Shown here: positions 37,612 through 46,437 of the stretch, one piece after another | How the letters are laid out: each line of letters opens with the position of its first letter | Position numbering within the stretch: position 1 is the first letter of the stretch | From: JADLHS01 sp020848635 | GTDB lineage: Bacteria > Verrucomicrobiota > Verrucomicrobiia > Limisphaerales > JADLHS01 | DNA: 64,000 nt | Assembly (NCBI GenBank): GCA_037044975.1 | Contig: JBAOIL010000038.1 | Location: 186,001 to 250,000, forward strand | Direction: 5' to 3' | The notes under the pieces: generated by a model | The model's input: the letters and a program-made list of their open reading frames with translations, nothing else | Database searches by the model: none | What the model was told of the DNA's origin: nothing | Position numbers and translations under genes: made by a program

Positions 37612-38118
37612 ATGCTCAAGTCTCACGAATTGCTCGGCTTCATGTCGCCCACGCTGGCGAACGAAATCTTCACTTTCACCCATGATGAGGAAAAACCCAC
37701 CTACCGCGCCGTGCTGCAAGCCGTCGCCGAGGCCCGGCATGTCCGGCGGGTTTTCCTGGAACGTCAGTCCCGCGATCAGCGGCACGCGGCGATGGCCGCC
37801 ACGCTGGCCAAGCCGAGCATGGACGTCGCCGCCAGCACGCTTCTGCGCATCTGGCTCGTGAAAAAGCACACCGCCATGCTGGTGGACTTTCTTGACGCCC
37901 TCGGCATCCCGAATGAAAAAGGGGTCGTCGAAGATTTGCCGGGCGCGGTGGACGACGCCAAGTTGAAAGCGGCCGTGGACACCTTGCTCGCCAAGCATCC
38001 GCCGGAAGTCGTGGCGGTGTATCTCAACGCGTTCAACGACATGAACACGGCGCATTGGGTCAACTTAAAGGCGATGCTCGAAAGCGACGCGCGGTTGCAG
38101 TTGGGCGGGACAGTTTGA
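37612..38118 (+). CDS. Conserved hypothetical cytoplasmic protein
   Basis: 168 residues from the ATG at 37612 (MLKSHELLGFMSPTLANEIF); the longer open frame upstream has no family-like sequence. The protein is mainly helical, without signal or membrane segments (YRAVLQAVAEARHVRRVFLE, TLLRIWLVKKHTAMLVDFLDALGIPNEKGVVEDLP, VVAVYLNAFNDMNTAHWVNLKAMLES). I do not recognise a named domain; the helical pattern and motif HTAMLVDFLDALGI occur in uncharacterised verrucomicrobial proteins. It follows the divergent GYF cluster and precedes the two-component genes. Confidence 0.65.
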   Translation: MLKSHELLGFMSPTLANEIFTFTHDEEKPTYRAVLQAVAEARHVRRVFLERQSRDQRHAAMAATLAKPSMDVAASTLLRIWLVKKHTAMLVDFLDALGIPNEKGVVEDLPGAVDDAKLKAAVDTLLAKHPPEVVAVYLNAFNDMNTAHWVNLKAMLESDARLQLGGTV

Positions 38119-38347
38119 GGCGGCGACCGGCCCAAGCCGGTCCGAAGCGCTGCCGCAGGAGATTGGAGTTGCCCTGTGGCTTGGGGGGTGATTGCAGGGG
38201 TCGCGCGCGATTTTTCAGCCGCCCCGATCCGCCAATAACGCCCGTTGGTTTTCGCTTGTTCGCCCTTCCGCCTGCGCTAGGATTCGCAGCGTATTCATTC
38301 GCCGCGGTGTAATCAGGCGGGTGAACCGGTGTCCGCGAGACATAAGT

Positions 38348-39607
38348 ATGATGGATCAATCCATTGCCAGTTCCCCGCCGGTCCGCAATCGGCGCGGCAC
38401 GTTGCTCATTGTGGATGATGAAGACGGCCCACGCGAGTCGCTGCGCGCAATCTTCCGGGACGACTACGAACTGCTGCTGGCGAGCGACGGCCCGAGCGCC
38501 ATTGAGCTTGTGCAGCGGCACAAGGTGGATGTGGCAGTGTTGGATATCCGCATGGCGGGCATGTCGGGCGTGGACGTGCTGGAGCGGATTAAATACATTG
38601 ATTCCACCATCGAGGCCGTGATGATGACGGCGTTCGAGACCACGGAAACCATCCGGAAAGCTCTGCGTCTGCGGGCGTGCGATTATCTTAACAAGCCCTT
38701 CGAGGTCGCCGACATGCGCGCCGCTGTGGCCAACGCCATGCAACGGCGGTCCTTTGACACGGAGGTTTATACCAACACCGAAAAGCTGCAAGCCCTGGTC
38801 AAGGAGCTGGAGGATCAAAAAGTCGAAGGCCAGATGGCGCGCACCCGTGGCGATATCTACGCCAGCATCATTCACGACATCAACGGCCCGCTCACGGTCA
38901 TTTCCGGCTTTCTGCAACTCCTCAACCAGCGCATCGGCAAAGCCATCACCCTAGACGCGGAGGACGTGGACTACGTGAAGGACCGGTTGCGCACGATGAC
39001 CCGCCAAGTGACCAACTGCATCGAGATTTCGCGGCGCTATCTGGGTTTCCTGCGCAAGCAACCGGTGGAGGCGGCGCGCGTGGGCGTCAACCAGTTGCTG
39101 GTGGACCTTGGCCATCTGCTGCGGCTGCATCCGAGTTTGCAGAATAACCAGTTCGAGATCCATCCACTGGCCGAGGATGTGGGCGTGAAAATAAATGGGA
39201 CCGATCTGATCCAAATGTTGTTAAATCTCACCGTCAACGCCTTTCAGGCCTCAGCTCAGCCGCATGGGGTGGACATCGCGGGGGAAGTGCTGCGCGAGCC
39301 GCTCGACCTGACCCAGTTCAAAGACGGGCCCGGCACGCGGCTTCTGAATATCGAAAATTTCCAAAATAGCGCGCCCCTCGTGCGGTTGAGCGTGAGCGAC
39401 AACGGGCCGGGAATCCCGCCAGAAGTCCTGCCGAAAATCTTCCAGGCCTATTTCACCACCAAAGACGCGCGGCAGGGTACGGGCCTGGGATTGAACATCG
39501 TTCAACGGCTGGTTCAGGAAGCCGGCGGCGCGTTGCAGGTCGTCACCCAACCCGGAGTGGGGACAGCGTTCCATGTGTTCCTGCCCGGTGCGCCGGTGGC
39601 CAGTTGA
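38348..39607 (+). CDS. Hybrid response regulator-histidine kinase (REC-HisKA-HATPase)
   Basis: 419 residues. A receiver domain comes first (TLLIVDDEDGPRESLRAIF; phosphoacceptor in VAVLDIRMAGMSG about residue 67; conserved K in CDYLNKPF about 118). Then a coiled linker, a HisKA segment with phospho-accepting His in SIIHDINGPLTVISGFLQLL (about 176) and an ATPase domain (N box NLTVNAFQASA, G1 DNGPGIPP, G2 GTGLGLNIV). No membrane helix, so it is a cytoplasmic kinase that takes phosphate from or to another protein. The start at 38348 (MMDQSIASS) is chosen for family length. The next gene, 13 nt on, is a double-receiver protein, its likely partner. Confidence 0.88.
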   Translation: MMDQSIASSPPVRNRRGTLLIVDDEDGPRESLRAIFRDDYELLLASDGPSAIELVQRHKVDVAVLDIRMAGMSGVDVLERIKYIDSTIEAVMMTAFETTETIRKALRLRACDYLNKPFEVADMRAAVANAMQRRSFDTEVYTNTEKLQALVKELEDQKVEGQMARTRGDIYASIIHDINGPLTVISGFLQLLNQRIGKAITLDAEDVDYVKDRLRTMTRQVTNCIEISRRYLGFLRKQPVEAARVGVNQLLVDLGHLLRLHPSLQNNQFEIHPLAEDVGVKINGTDLIQMLLNLTVNAFQASAQPHGVDIAGEVLREPLDLTQFKDGPGTRLLNIENFQNSAPLVRLSVSDNGPGIPPEVLPKIFQAYFTTKDARQGTGLGLNIVQRLVQEAGGALQVVTQPGVGTAFHVFLPGAPVAS

Positions 39608-39620
39608 CCCGTCCAGAGCC

Positions 39621-40785
39621 ATGAAAAAAATCTTGCTGGTGGATGACGACGCGGTGGTGCGGTTGCTGTATCAGCGCAAGCTGGAGCAAGGCGGCTTCGA
39701 GGTGGCGCTGGCGGAGGACGGCTTGCAGGCGATCCAGTTGCTGGGCGCCCACACGCCGGATCTGGTGCTGCTGGATCTGATGATGCCCAAGCTCTCCGGC
39801 GATAACGTGCTGCGGTTTATCCGCACCCATCCCAAGCTGGCCAAACTGCCCGTCGTGGTTTTAACCAACGCGTTCATGAGTGATCAGGCGCGAACCGTCA
39901 GTGCGCTGGGTGTGGCGCGCGCCATCGTCAAGGCCGATCTGTACGCCGGACAAGATGCTGGAAATCGCCGGCCAGCTTCTCAACCTGAACTCCCGATCGC
40001 CGGAAATACCGCCGGCGCCGGCGGCTCCCCTCGCTCCCACCGACGTGCCCGATCCAGCCCGCGAACAATTTCTTGCGAACTCGGTAAGCGTGGTCGGTGA
40101 CTTGCGCGAACTTTGTCTGGAGTTTAAATCCAGTCCCGAGTCCGCCGCGCGCTCGGGCAATCTCGCCGAACTCTACAGCCAGACGCATCACCTCACCGGC
40201 GCCGCCGGGTTGGCGGGCTGTCATCACCTCGCCCTGATGGGGGGCGCGGTGGAGGCGCTGCTGTTCGAGTTGGTGGAGAAACCCCAGTTTATCAACCCGT
40301 CCACCGCGCGGACGGTGGTTTCCTCCTTGGATTACCTTGCGTTGCTCTTTGAGGATGCGCGCTCCGTGCGGCGGGCCGAGACCTTGACGGGCGAAGTCCT
40401 CATTGTGGATGACGATGCGCTGGTCAATCGCATGGCGCTGGCCGCCTTGAGTCGCGCCAAGCTCAGTGCCCAGGCTTCGGAAAACCCGTTGGCGGCGCTC
40501 GATCTGCTGGCCAAAACCCGCTTCGATCTGTTCCTGCTCGACATCGAAATGCCACAACTGAACGGCTACGAGCTCTGCCGCAAGATCCGTTGCCTGCCGG
40601 GCTACGAAAAGACGCCCGTCATTTACATCACCGCCCACGGCGATTTCGAGAGCCGCGCCAAGAGCATCCTGGCCGGCGGCAACGACCTCATTGCCAAACC
40701 GATCTTCCCCATCGAACTGGCCGTCAAGGCGGTCACGCACCTCATTCGTGGACGGTTTGCGGCATCCGCCCCCATTCCGTTGTGA
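39621..40785 (+). CDS. REC-HPt-like-REC phosphorelay protein, frame break near 39940
   Basis: About 388 residues in two frames. The first receiver (MKKILLVDDDAVVRLLYQ, LVLLDLMMPKLSG, conserved K in ARAIVKAD) is joined after an extra T near 39940 to TPDKMLEIAGQLLNL. A helical region with an HPt-like histidine (YSQTHHLTGAAGLAGCHHLALMGGAVEALL, about residues 180-210) is followed by a second receiver (GEVLIVDDDALVNRMALAAL, LFLLDIEMPQLNG, NDLIAKPI). This arrangement fits a phosphorelay hub with the kinase at 38348. No DNA-binding output domain is present. Confidence 0.8.
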
Positions 40786-40788
40786 AAT

Positions 40789-41199
40789 TCACGGCACGGT
40801 CAGAAATGCACCGGGCAGCAGTTCGCGGACGGTAAATGCCTTGATCTGCCTGGGGCGACGGCTGTCCGCGACAAATACCTGCGCTTGCCTGGCATACTCC
40901 GCCAGCAGTTGCCGGCACGCGCCGCAGGGCATCGCGCCCCCGTCGGTTCGTGCCGCGACGGCCACGGCAATGAAATCATTTTCCCCCTCCGTCAGCGCCT
41001 TGAACAGCGCCACCCGCTCGGCGCAACACGTCAAACCGTAGCTCGCGCTTTCCACGTTGGCGCCGCCGATGATTTTGCCGGCGCGCGTGAGGACGGCGGC
41101 GCCGACCTTGAATTTGGAATACGGCGCGACCGCCCGCTCCCGGGCTTTGATCGCCGCGGTCATCAACCGTCGCGGGGACACTTTTTCTTCACGCTTCAT
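40789..41199 (-). CDS. cdd: Cytidine deaminase
   Basis: 136 residues, normal for the tetrameric form. Zinc motifs: GLTCCAERVALFKAL (CAE, about residues 55-69) and MPCGACRQLLAEY (PCxxC, about 88-100), with the substrate motif GANVESASYG before them. It converts cytidine and deoxycytidine to uridine forms for salvage. The start at 41199 (MKREEKVSPRR) overlaps the purine nucleoside phosphorylase gene by 11 nt, so both salvage genes form one operon. Confidence 0.95.
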   Translation of the reverse strand: MKREEKVSPRRLMTAAIKARERAVAPYSKFKVGAAVLTRAGKIIGGANVESASYGLTCCAERVALFKALTEGENDFIAVAVAARTDGGAMPCGACRQLLAEYARQAQVFVADSRRPRQIKAFTVRELLPGAFLTVP

Positions 41200-42040
41200 G
41201 CTTATTGCTGCCTTCCAAGCTGGTCTGGCCATGATATTTCGCGAAAGCTGCGAGCAGGTTGGCGCCGGCGGCTTGCACCCGTTCGGCCGTGGCCAGCACC
41301 TCAGCGTGCGAAAGGGGCGTCGGGCTGAGGCCGGCCGCGAGATTCGTGATACACGACAGCGCCGCCACGCGCATGCCACATTGGCGCGCCACAATCGCTT
41401 CCGGCACGGTGCTCATGCCGACCGCGTCCGCGCCGAGCCGGGCAAAGGCGCGCACCTCGGCGGGCGTTTCATACGACGGCCCGCTGACCGCGAGATAAAC
41501 GCCGCGGCGTAGTTTGATTTTGGCCGCTCGCCCGGCCTCCCGCAGCAGCGCGCTCAACTGCGGATCGTAAACCTGCGTCAAATCCACGAAGCGCGGCCGG
41601 CCAGCCACGGTCGCTCCCCGCAGCGGGTTCACGCCCATGAGATTGATGTGGTCGCTCAGCACCATGAAATCGCCCGGCCGAAAACGGCGGTTCACGCCGC
41701 CCGCGGCGTTCGTTAGCAGCAAATCGCGGATGCCGAACTCCGCCAGCGCCCGGATGGCAAACGTCACGCAATCCATCGCATGCCCTTCATAGAAATGCGC
41801 CCGCCCGCTCAACCCGATCACGGGGGTGCCGGCCAACTGGCCGAAGATCAATTCGCCGGTATGCCCGCGGACGCCGACGGGTGGAAACCCTGCCAGTTTC
41901 GCGTAGGGAATCCGCCGCTCGATCACCATCGTCGCCAGCGCGTGCTGAAACCCGCTGCCCAGCACGAGCGCGAGCGTGGGGCGCGACCGGGAAAACTGAT
42001 TGAGTTGGGCCGCGGCGGTTTGGGGGCGGATGGCTTTCAT
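41189..42040 (-). CDS. Purine nucleoside phosphorylase (trimeric, class I)
   Basis: 283 residues. Family motifs in order: LALVLGSGFQHAL (residues 23-35), GLSGRAHFYEGHAM (about 80), LLLTNAAGGVN (about 106), SDHINLMGVNPL, VSGPSYETPAEVRAFARLGADAVGMSTVPE (about 190-220) and SCITNLAAG with the base-binding Asn. It splits purine nucleosides with phosphate, yielding base and ribose 1-phosphate. Operon with cdd downstream. A phosphorolytic MTA enzyme is the main alternative, less likely given the motif set. Confidence 0.9.
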   Translation of the reverse strand: MKAIRPQTAAAQLNQFSRSRPTLALVLGSGFQHALATMVIERRIPYAKLAGFPPVGVRGHTGELIFGQLAGTPVIGLSGRAHFYEGHAMDCVTFAIRALAEFGIRDLLLTNAAGGVNRRFRPGDFMVLSDHINLMGVNPLRGATVAGRPRFVDLTQVYDPQLSALLREAGRAAKIKLRRGVYLAVSGPSYETPAEVRAFARLGADAVGMSTVPEAIVARQCGMRVAALSCITNLAAGLSPTPLSHAEVLATAERVQAAGANLLAAFAKYHGQTSLEGSNKHEA

Positions 42041-42169
42041 GGCGTTCGCGATGCGGTCATTAAATCGAAACCCGCGCCGGGCAAAAGTTAATTCGCACCC
42101 TTGCCGCCCGGGAAAAGGCCCAAGAAAAGGCTTGTCCTCCGGCCCGCCGTTACCGAAGCTAACGTCCCT

Positions 42170-42301
42170 ATGAAGAAATTATTCTCAATCGTCGCGCTGG
42201 TGGCTTTGGTTGCCACGGCGCTGTTGACCGGCTGCAAGCAGGAAGAAGCTGCTCCAACCGCCCCGGCGGCGCCTTCGACGAACGCCCCGGCGGCGCCGTA
42301 A
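42170..42301 (+). CDS. Small lipoprotein
   Basis: 43 residues. The signal (MKKLFSIVALVALVATA) ends in the lipobox LLTGC at residues 18-22; the mature part is short and Ala/Pro/Thr-rich (EEAAPTAPAAPSTNAP). A strong terminator follows at 42331. Such tiny entericidin-like lipoproteins are common in this group; role unknown. Confidence 0.7.
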   Translation: MKKLFSIVALVALVATALLTGCKQEEAAPTAPAAPSTNAPAAP

Positions 42302-42330
42302 TTCGCACCGCGAAAAAGATGTAATCACGC

Positions 42331-42358
42331 AAACCGGGCTTCGGCCCGGTTTGTCTTT
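42331..42358 (+). terminator. Intrinsic terminator after the small lipoprotein gene
   Basis: AAACCGGGC-TTCG-GCCCGGTTT, a perfect 9-bp stem with a UUCG tetraloop, followed by GTCTTTT. It lies 30 nt after the stop codon. Confidence 0.9.
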
Positions 42359-42433
42359 TGGCGACCGGTTTTTTTCCACCATCCCCTGGCAAGTTCTCCT
42401 TGGTTTTTTGCCAGGTGGAAATATGATGCCGCC

Positions 42434-42778
42434 ATGAAACCAACCCTTGCCCTCGTGTCGCTGCTCGGCGTGCTGCTTGCCGGTTGTGGAGAAAAGCCCG
42501 GCGCCCCCGCCAAATCCAATTCCGCCCCCGATGCGGCCACGGCGCCGGCGGATTACTTGAAGTCTGCCGCCAAGGCCCAGAAAAGCGCCATCAAGGCTGT
42601 GGATACCGGCGCGCTCAACAAGGCCATCGAACTGTTCTACGTGCAAGAAGGCCGCTTCCCCAAGGATTTGGATGAAGTGGTGGAGAAAAAGTTCATCCCG
42701 AAGATTCCGCCGGCGCCGGTGGGGATGAAGCTCGTTTACGACGCCAAGGCCGGTCTGGTCATGGTCGAGAAGGAATGA
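42434..42778 (+). CDS. Lipoprotein with pseudopilin-like C-terminal domain
   Basis: 114 residues. Signal with lipobox LLAGC (residues 14-18), an Ala/Pro linker, then an amphipathic helix and short motif KAIELFYVQEGRFPKDLDEVVEKKFIPKIPPAPVGMKLVYD. The pattern ELFYVQEGRFPKDLDELV occurs in the soluble part of type II secretion pseudopilins and competence proteins, here attached to a lipid anchor in place of the pilin helix. Probably envelope-located; function unknown. Confidence 0.75.
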   Translation: MKPTLALVSLLGVLLAGCGEKPGAPAKSNSAPDAATAPADYLKSAAKAQKSAIKAVDTGALNKAIELFYVQEGRFPKDLDEVVEKKFIPKIPPAPVGMKLVYDAKAGLVMVEKE

Positions 42779-42805
42779 TCACCACCAATCCGGCCTGCCG
42801 GTGAG

Positions 42806-43738
42806 TCAAAGCCCGCCGAACAGGCGCAGAAAGTTGGTCTCCACTTGTGTGGCCAACACGTCCCCCGTCACCCCGCGTAATTCCGCGGCGAACGCATACA
42901 CCGCGGCCAAATTGGCGGGATGATTCAGCGCCTGGCCGCTTGCGGAATCGGTGAGCGGATAGGTTTTCGCGTTGCGGATGAAGCTCGGCGTTGCATCCCT
43001 CCGCCCTCCGCCCTCCGCCCTCCGCAATTCCGGCAGGTTCTGATCGGGCGCATCCGTTTCGATCAACAACCGTTCTGCCGGGACGTGCTGGAAAGTCTCG
43101 CGCTGCCGGACCTTCCGCTCGTGGGCATAATTGCCGGGCAGGGAAAAATATGCGCCCAGGTCGGCGAACTGCTTGAGCATTTCCTTCGACCCACCGTAGC
43201 TATGTAAAAGAAAGCCGCGGGTCGGTCGCGGCTCGGCTTGCAGAATTTCCAGCATCTGGCCCCACGCTTGCAAACAATGAATGCTCACGGGCAAATTCCT
43301 TTCGGCGGCCATCCGGAGTTGGGCGATGAAGACTTCCTCCTGACCATCGTAGGACAAACCCGGCTTCCAGCGATCGAGTCCGATCTCACCCACGGCGGAC
43401 GGAACTGCATCAAGAAAATGCGCCAGGTTCTGCAGCCAGTCCGCCGTGCGTTCGTGCAGGTACCACGGATGGTAACCAAAGCTGGGAATAATCACGGCAG
43501 GGCACGTCACTCCGTGCGAGCTGTTGCTCGTTCCGGCACCGGCGGCGGGCAGAGGACTACCTGCCCTACCGTATTGCCGCGCCAGCGCCAGCACCTGCGG
43601 CCAGTCCGCCTCGCAGGAGCCGTTTACCACCATCGCGGCGACGCGCGTTTCCGCACAGGCCGCGAGCAAATCACTTTGCCGCCCGCCGAAGCGTTCGTCC
43701 TGCAAATGATTGTGCGCGTCGTAAAATCGCTGACTCAT
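42806..43738 (-). CDS. tatD: TatD-family metal-dependent hydrolase with repeat-derived insertions
   Basis: 310 residues. Metal ligands: YDAHNHLQD (residues 6-14), GEIGLDRWKPG (about 117), VSIHCLQAWG (about 149), FLLHSYGG (about 173) and IETDAPDQ (about 226). TatD enzymes are Mg-dependent nucleases or hydrolases in the cytoplasm. Two stretches are absent from typical members: residues about 56-80 (GRAGSPLPAAGAGTSNSSHG, from palindromic DNA at 43498-43570) and about 235-247 (ELRRAEGGGRRDATP, from four perfect CCCTCCG heptamers at 42997-43024). Both keep the frame. The heptamer tract could vary in number and so switch the frame. Confidence 0.85.
   Translation of the reverse strand: MSQRFYDAHNHLQDERFGGRQSDLLAACAETRVAAMVVNGSCEADWPQVLALARQYGRAGSPLPAAGAGTSNSSHGVTCPAVIIPSFGYHPWYLHERTADWLQNLAHFLDAVPSAVGEIGLDRWKPGLSYDGQEEVFIAQLRMAAERNLPVSIHCLQAWGQMLEILQAEPRPTRGFLLHSYGGSKEMLKQFADLGAYFSLPGNYAHERKVRQRETFQHVPAERLLIETDAPDQNLPELRRAEGGGRRDATPSFIRNAKTYPLTDSASGQALNHPANLAAVYAFAAELRGVTGDVLATQVETNFLRLFGGL
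42997..43024. repeat. Four perfect CCCTCCG heptamers inside tatD
   Basis: Tandem 7-nt units inside the coding sequence. Loss or gain of one unit would change the frame of the last quarter of the protein, as in slipped-strand phase variation. Confidence 0.85.
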
Positions 43739-43992
43739 GGCTGGCCAAGGTTAGGTGCTGAGTATGGGTGTCGCCAACGCCAGAATGTCTAACCGGCCAC
43801 AAAGTTCCGCCTTGGCGGGAACGGATTCGAGATTTGTTGCCGGCCAATAGCCAGGCTCGAAAGAAACTTGCTTCGGGAATAATGTCATCCTATAAACCTT
43901 ACTACGCGAAGAACATATCGTCCGTTGTTTGTTCAGCAACATCACGCGCAATGTAAGAATTAACCGTCAAATCAATCTGAAAGGGATGTGCA

Positions 43993-44331
43993 ATGTTAAT
44001 CTGGAGCGGCTTAGGTTTTCTAGTAGCTGTCTTTGTTTTCGGGGCATCCTTGCTCTGCAACTTTGCCTTCGATGCTGTTTGGGGTGCCGGGTATTACTCA
44101 GTCCATAAATGGACCATAGGAGTCGCCATGTTCATTGCAGCGGCGCTCTCGTGGGTTGTCGGTAGTCTCTTGCGCAAACGCACCGCCCAAACTGTCATCG
44201 ATAAGGCTACTGGGAAAGAGCTTATCCTCGACCGTGCGACTCATCGTCTCTTTTTCATTCCAATGCATTACTGGGGAATCATTCTCGCTGTCATCGGTGC
44301 AGTGCTTTGTGTCATGGAGTTCGTCAAGTGA
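43993..44331 (+). CDS. Small hypothetical membrane protein
   Basis: 112 residues with three hydrophobic helices (LGFLVAVFVFGASLLCNFAF, WTIGVAMFIAAALSWVVGSLL, MHYWGIILAVIGAVLCVMEF) and a short soluble loop (RKRTAQTVIDKATGKELILDRATHRLFFI). A purine-rich ribosome site (AAAGGGATG) lies 6-14 nt upstream. Base composition is lower in GC than the neighbours, suggesting recent gain. The 254 bases before it hold only a short hairpin (GTTCCGCC/GGCGGGAAC). Function unknown. Confidence 0.7.
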   Translation: MLIWSGLGFLVAVFVFGASLLCNFAFDAVWGAGYYSVHKWTIGVAMFIAAALSWVVGSLLRKRTAQTVIDKATGKELILDRATHRLFFIPMHYWGIILAVIGAVLCVMEFVK

Positions 44332-44525
44332 TTGCGATTTACAATCTGAAACGTCTCCAAATTAGCGCTGATTGAAAAGTAGGAGCCGAAGCAAGGAAGC
44401 TTTGACTTCTTTTTCTTGCCGGCTTGGAATACCCGGATGTCAGTGCCTCGCTGCCTCGGTATCGGGGGGGGTATTCAAGGACTTTTGCTTTTGCGCTCTT
44501 CACCCTACCCATACACTTCGCCCGC

Positions 44526-45380
44526 GTGACAGTGCTTGAGGTTATCCAGAAAAGCGCGGAGTTCCTGGCCCGGAAGGACGTGGAATCGCCGCGTCTGCAA
44601 ACGGAACTGCTGCTCGCACACCTCCTCAAGCTGCCGCGCATGAAGCTGTACCTGAACTTCGACCGCACTCTTTCTGATGCGGAGTTGGATGCCTTGCGCG
44701 CGTTGGTCAGGCGGCGTGGCCAGCGCGAACCGCTCCAGCACATCATCGGTTCAACTTCATTTTGCGGACTGGAAATGTCAGTGAACCGCAATGTTCTGAT
44801 CCCACGACCGGAAACCGAGCTGCTTGCTGAAGCCGGGTGGGAATTTCTCTCACCTCTCAACTCGCAACCCCCAACTGCCTTGGACTTCGGCACGGGCAGC
44901 GGGTGCATTGCCATTGCGCTGGCAGTGAAATGTCCGGTCGCCCGCATCGTTGCGCTGGATGCATCGGCGCCCGCCCTGGTGGTGGCCGGCGAAAATGCCG
45001 CCCGCAATGGCGTGGGTGAGCGCCTCGAGTTTCTGCATGCCAATGGCCTGGCCGCGCTGCCCGACGGCGTGCGCTTCGATCTCATCGTCAGCAACCCGCC
45101 GTACATTCCCAGCGCCGAGATTGCGACCCTGCCAACCGAGGTGCGCGATTTCGACCCGCGTGAGGCGCTGGACGGTGGATCGGACGGTCTGGCCTTCTAT
45201 CGTCTTCTCGCGGCGGAGGCAGCGCCTTGGCTACGGCCAGGCGGAAAGATCATGCTCGAATTTGGCGATGGCCAAGCGGCAGCCATTCGAGTTCTGTTTG
45301 CGACAGCAGGCTGGATTGTTGAAGCGGTGCGTTCCGATTACACGCAACGGGAACGCATTCTGATTGCCCGGAGAGACTGA
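44526..45380 (+). CDS. prmC: Peptide chain release factor N5-glutamine methyltransferase
   Basis: 284 residues. It methylates the GGQ glutamine of release factors RF1/RF2. Motifs: SAM loop ALDFGTGSGCIAIALA (about residues 118-133) and the substrate-binding SNPPYIPSAEI (about 188-198), with the N-terminal helical domain LLLAHLLKLPRMKLYLN and IIGSTSFCGLEMSVNRNVLIPRPETELL. I chose the GTG at 44526 (VTVLEVIQKSAEFL), because residues before it are not family-like. Confidence 0.93.
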   Translation: MTVLEVIQKSAEFLARKDVESPRLQTELLLAHLLKLPRMKLYLNFDRTLSDAELDALRALVRRRGQREPLQHIIGSTSFCGLEMSVNRNVLIPRPETELLAEAGWEFLSPLNSQPPTALDFGTGSGCIAIALAVKCPVARIVALDASAPALVVAGENAARNGVGERLEFLHANGLAALPDGVRFDLIVSNPPYIPSAEIATLPTEVRDFDPREALDGGSDGLAFYRLLAAEAAPWLRPGGKIMLEFGDGQAAAIRVLFATAGWIVEAVRSDYTQRERILIARRD

Positions 45381-45392
45381 TTAACCGCCTGG

Positions 45393-46367
45393 TCAATTCG
45401 CTTCCGTGCGGAGGAATTGGGCGTCTGGGGTGGCGATCAGTTCGACTTGCGGCAGGCATGCGGGCAGCAGGCAGAAATCGCCGGCGCGTAAAACCGGCGT
45501 CGAACTACCGCTGATCCGCACCTCACCCGCAACCACCCCGACAATCTGCATCCGTGAAGCGGGCAGCGGAATGACGCCCGCACTGTGTGGGCGAACCAAT
45601 TCCACGTTGAATAGCGGATCGCCGACCAGCTTGCGAATGCGGCAATTGACCCCGCCGGTATCCGCACCGCTGACCAGCGAGGGCGCAAAGTCGTCGAAGT
45701 CAATGCTCGCGAGCGATTGCGCGACGTGCAGGTCCCGCGGTTGGCCGTCGAGCCCGACGCGATTCCAGTCAAAGACGCGGTAGGTGGTGTCCGAGTTCTG
45801 CTGGATTTCAAAGATTACCAAGCCCGCGCCGATGGCGTGGACGCGGCCACTTGGCAAAAACATGGCGTCGCCGGCCTGCACCGGCACGCGGTGAAAACAT
45901 TCGGCCACGTTGCCATTCTGGATGCGCCCTTCGAAGTCGGCACGCGTGACCCCGGTCTTGAGCCCCACATAGAGTTCCGCGCCCGGCGCCGCCTCAGCGA
46001 TAAACCATACTTCAGTTTTCGGATCGCCATGAAGTTCCGCGGCTTTGTGTGCGGGCGGATGCACCTGGAGTGAGAGTTTTTCCTGGGCGTCGAGCAGTTT
46101 GACGAGGAGGGGAAAACGTCCGGCTTCGAGCCGTGCGGCGCCGAGCAGGTCAGCGCGGTGGTTTTCGACCAGCCAATGCAAATCCTTGCCCGCCAGCGGG
46201 CCGTGGGCGATGACGCTCGCATCGCCGGGGCGGTCGCTGATTTCCCACGACTCGCCGATGGGGGCACCGGTTGGCAGCGGCTTGCTGTAGAGACGCGCCA
46301 AGCTGCGTCCACCCCAGACGCGTGTTTTGAAAATCGGTTGAAAGGTCAGCGGGTAAAGCGCAGGCAT
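45393..46367 (-). CDS. manA: Mannose-6-phosphate isomerase, class I
   Basis: 324 residues. It interconverts mannose 6-phosphate and fructose 6-phosphate with zinc. Visible: FKTRVWGGRSLARLY near the start, zinc ligands in LSLQVHPPAHKA (Gln, His, about residues 97-102) and KTEVWFI (Glu), a third in GRVHAIGAGLVIFEIQQNSDTTYRVFDW. The C-terminal cupin fold ends RAGDFCLLPACLPQVEL. The start at 46367 (MPALYPLTFQ) matches the family. 12 nt from the convergent prmC stop. Confidence 0.93.
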   Translation of the reverse strand: MPALYPLTFQPIFKTRVWGGRSLARLYSKPLPTGAPIGESWEISDRPGDASVIAHGPLAGKDLHWLVENHRADLLGAARLEAGRFPLLVKLLDAQEKLSLQVHPPAHKAAELHGDPKTEVWFIAEAAPGAELYVGLKTGVTRADFEGRIQNGNVAECFHRVPVQAGDAMFLPSGRVHAIGAGLVIFEIQQNSDTTYRVFDWNRVGLDGQPRDLHVAQSLASIDFDDFAPSLVSGADTGGVNCRIRKLVGDPLFNVELVRPHSAGVIPLPASRMQIVGVVAGEVRISGSSTPVLRAGDFCLLPACLPQVELIATPDAQFLRTEAN

Positions 46368-46437
46368 TGTCTGTTTATGCGTGTTACCCGATGCGTGCCA
46401 TGACTTGCAATGCGCCAACCTCGAGATCGCGGCTGGG

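Noticed and set aside
42997..43024. CRISPR-like short repeats
   Set aside because: The units are contiguous 7-mers without spacers and lie inside a coding gene. No cas genes occur in the window.
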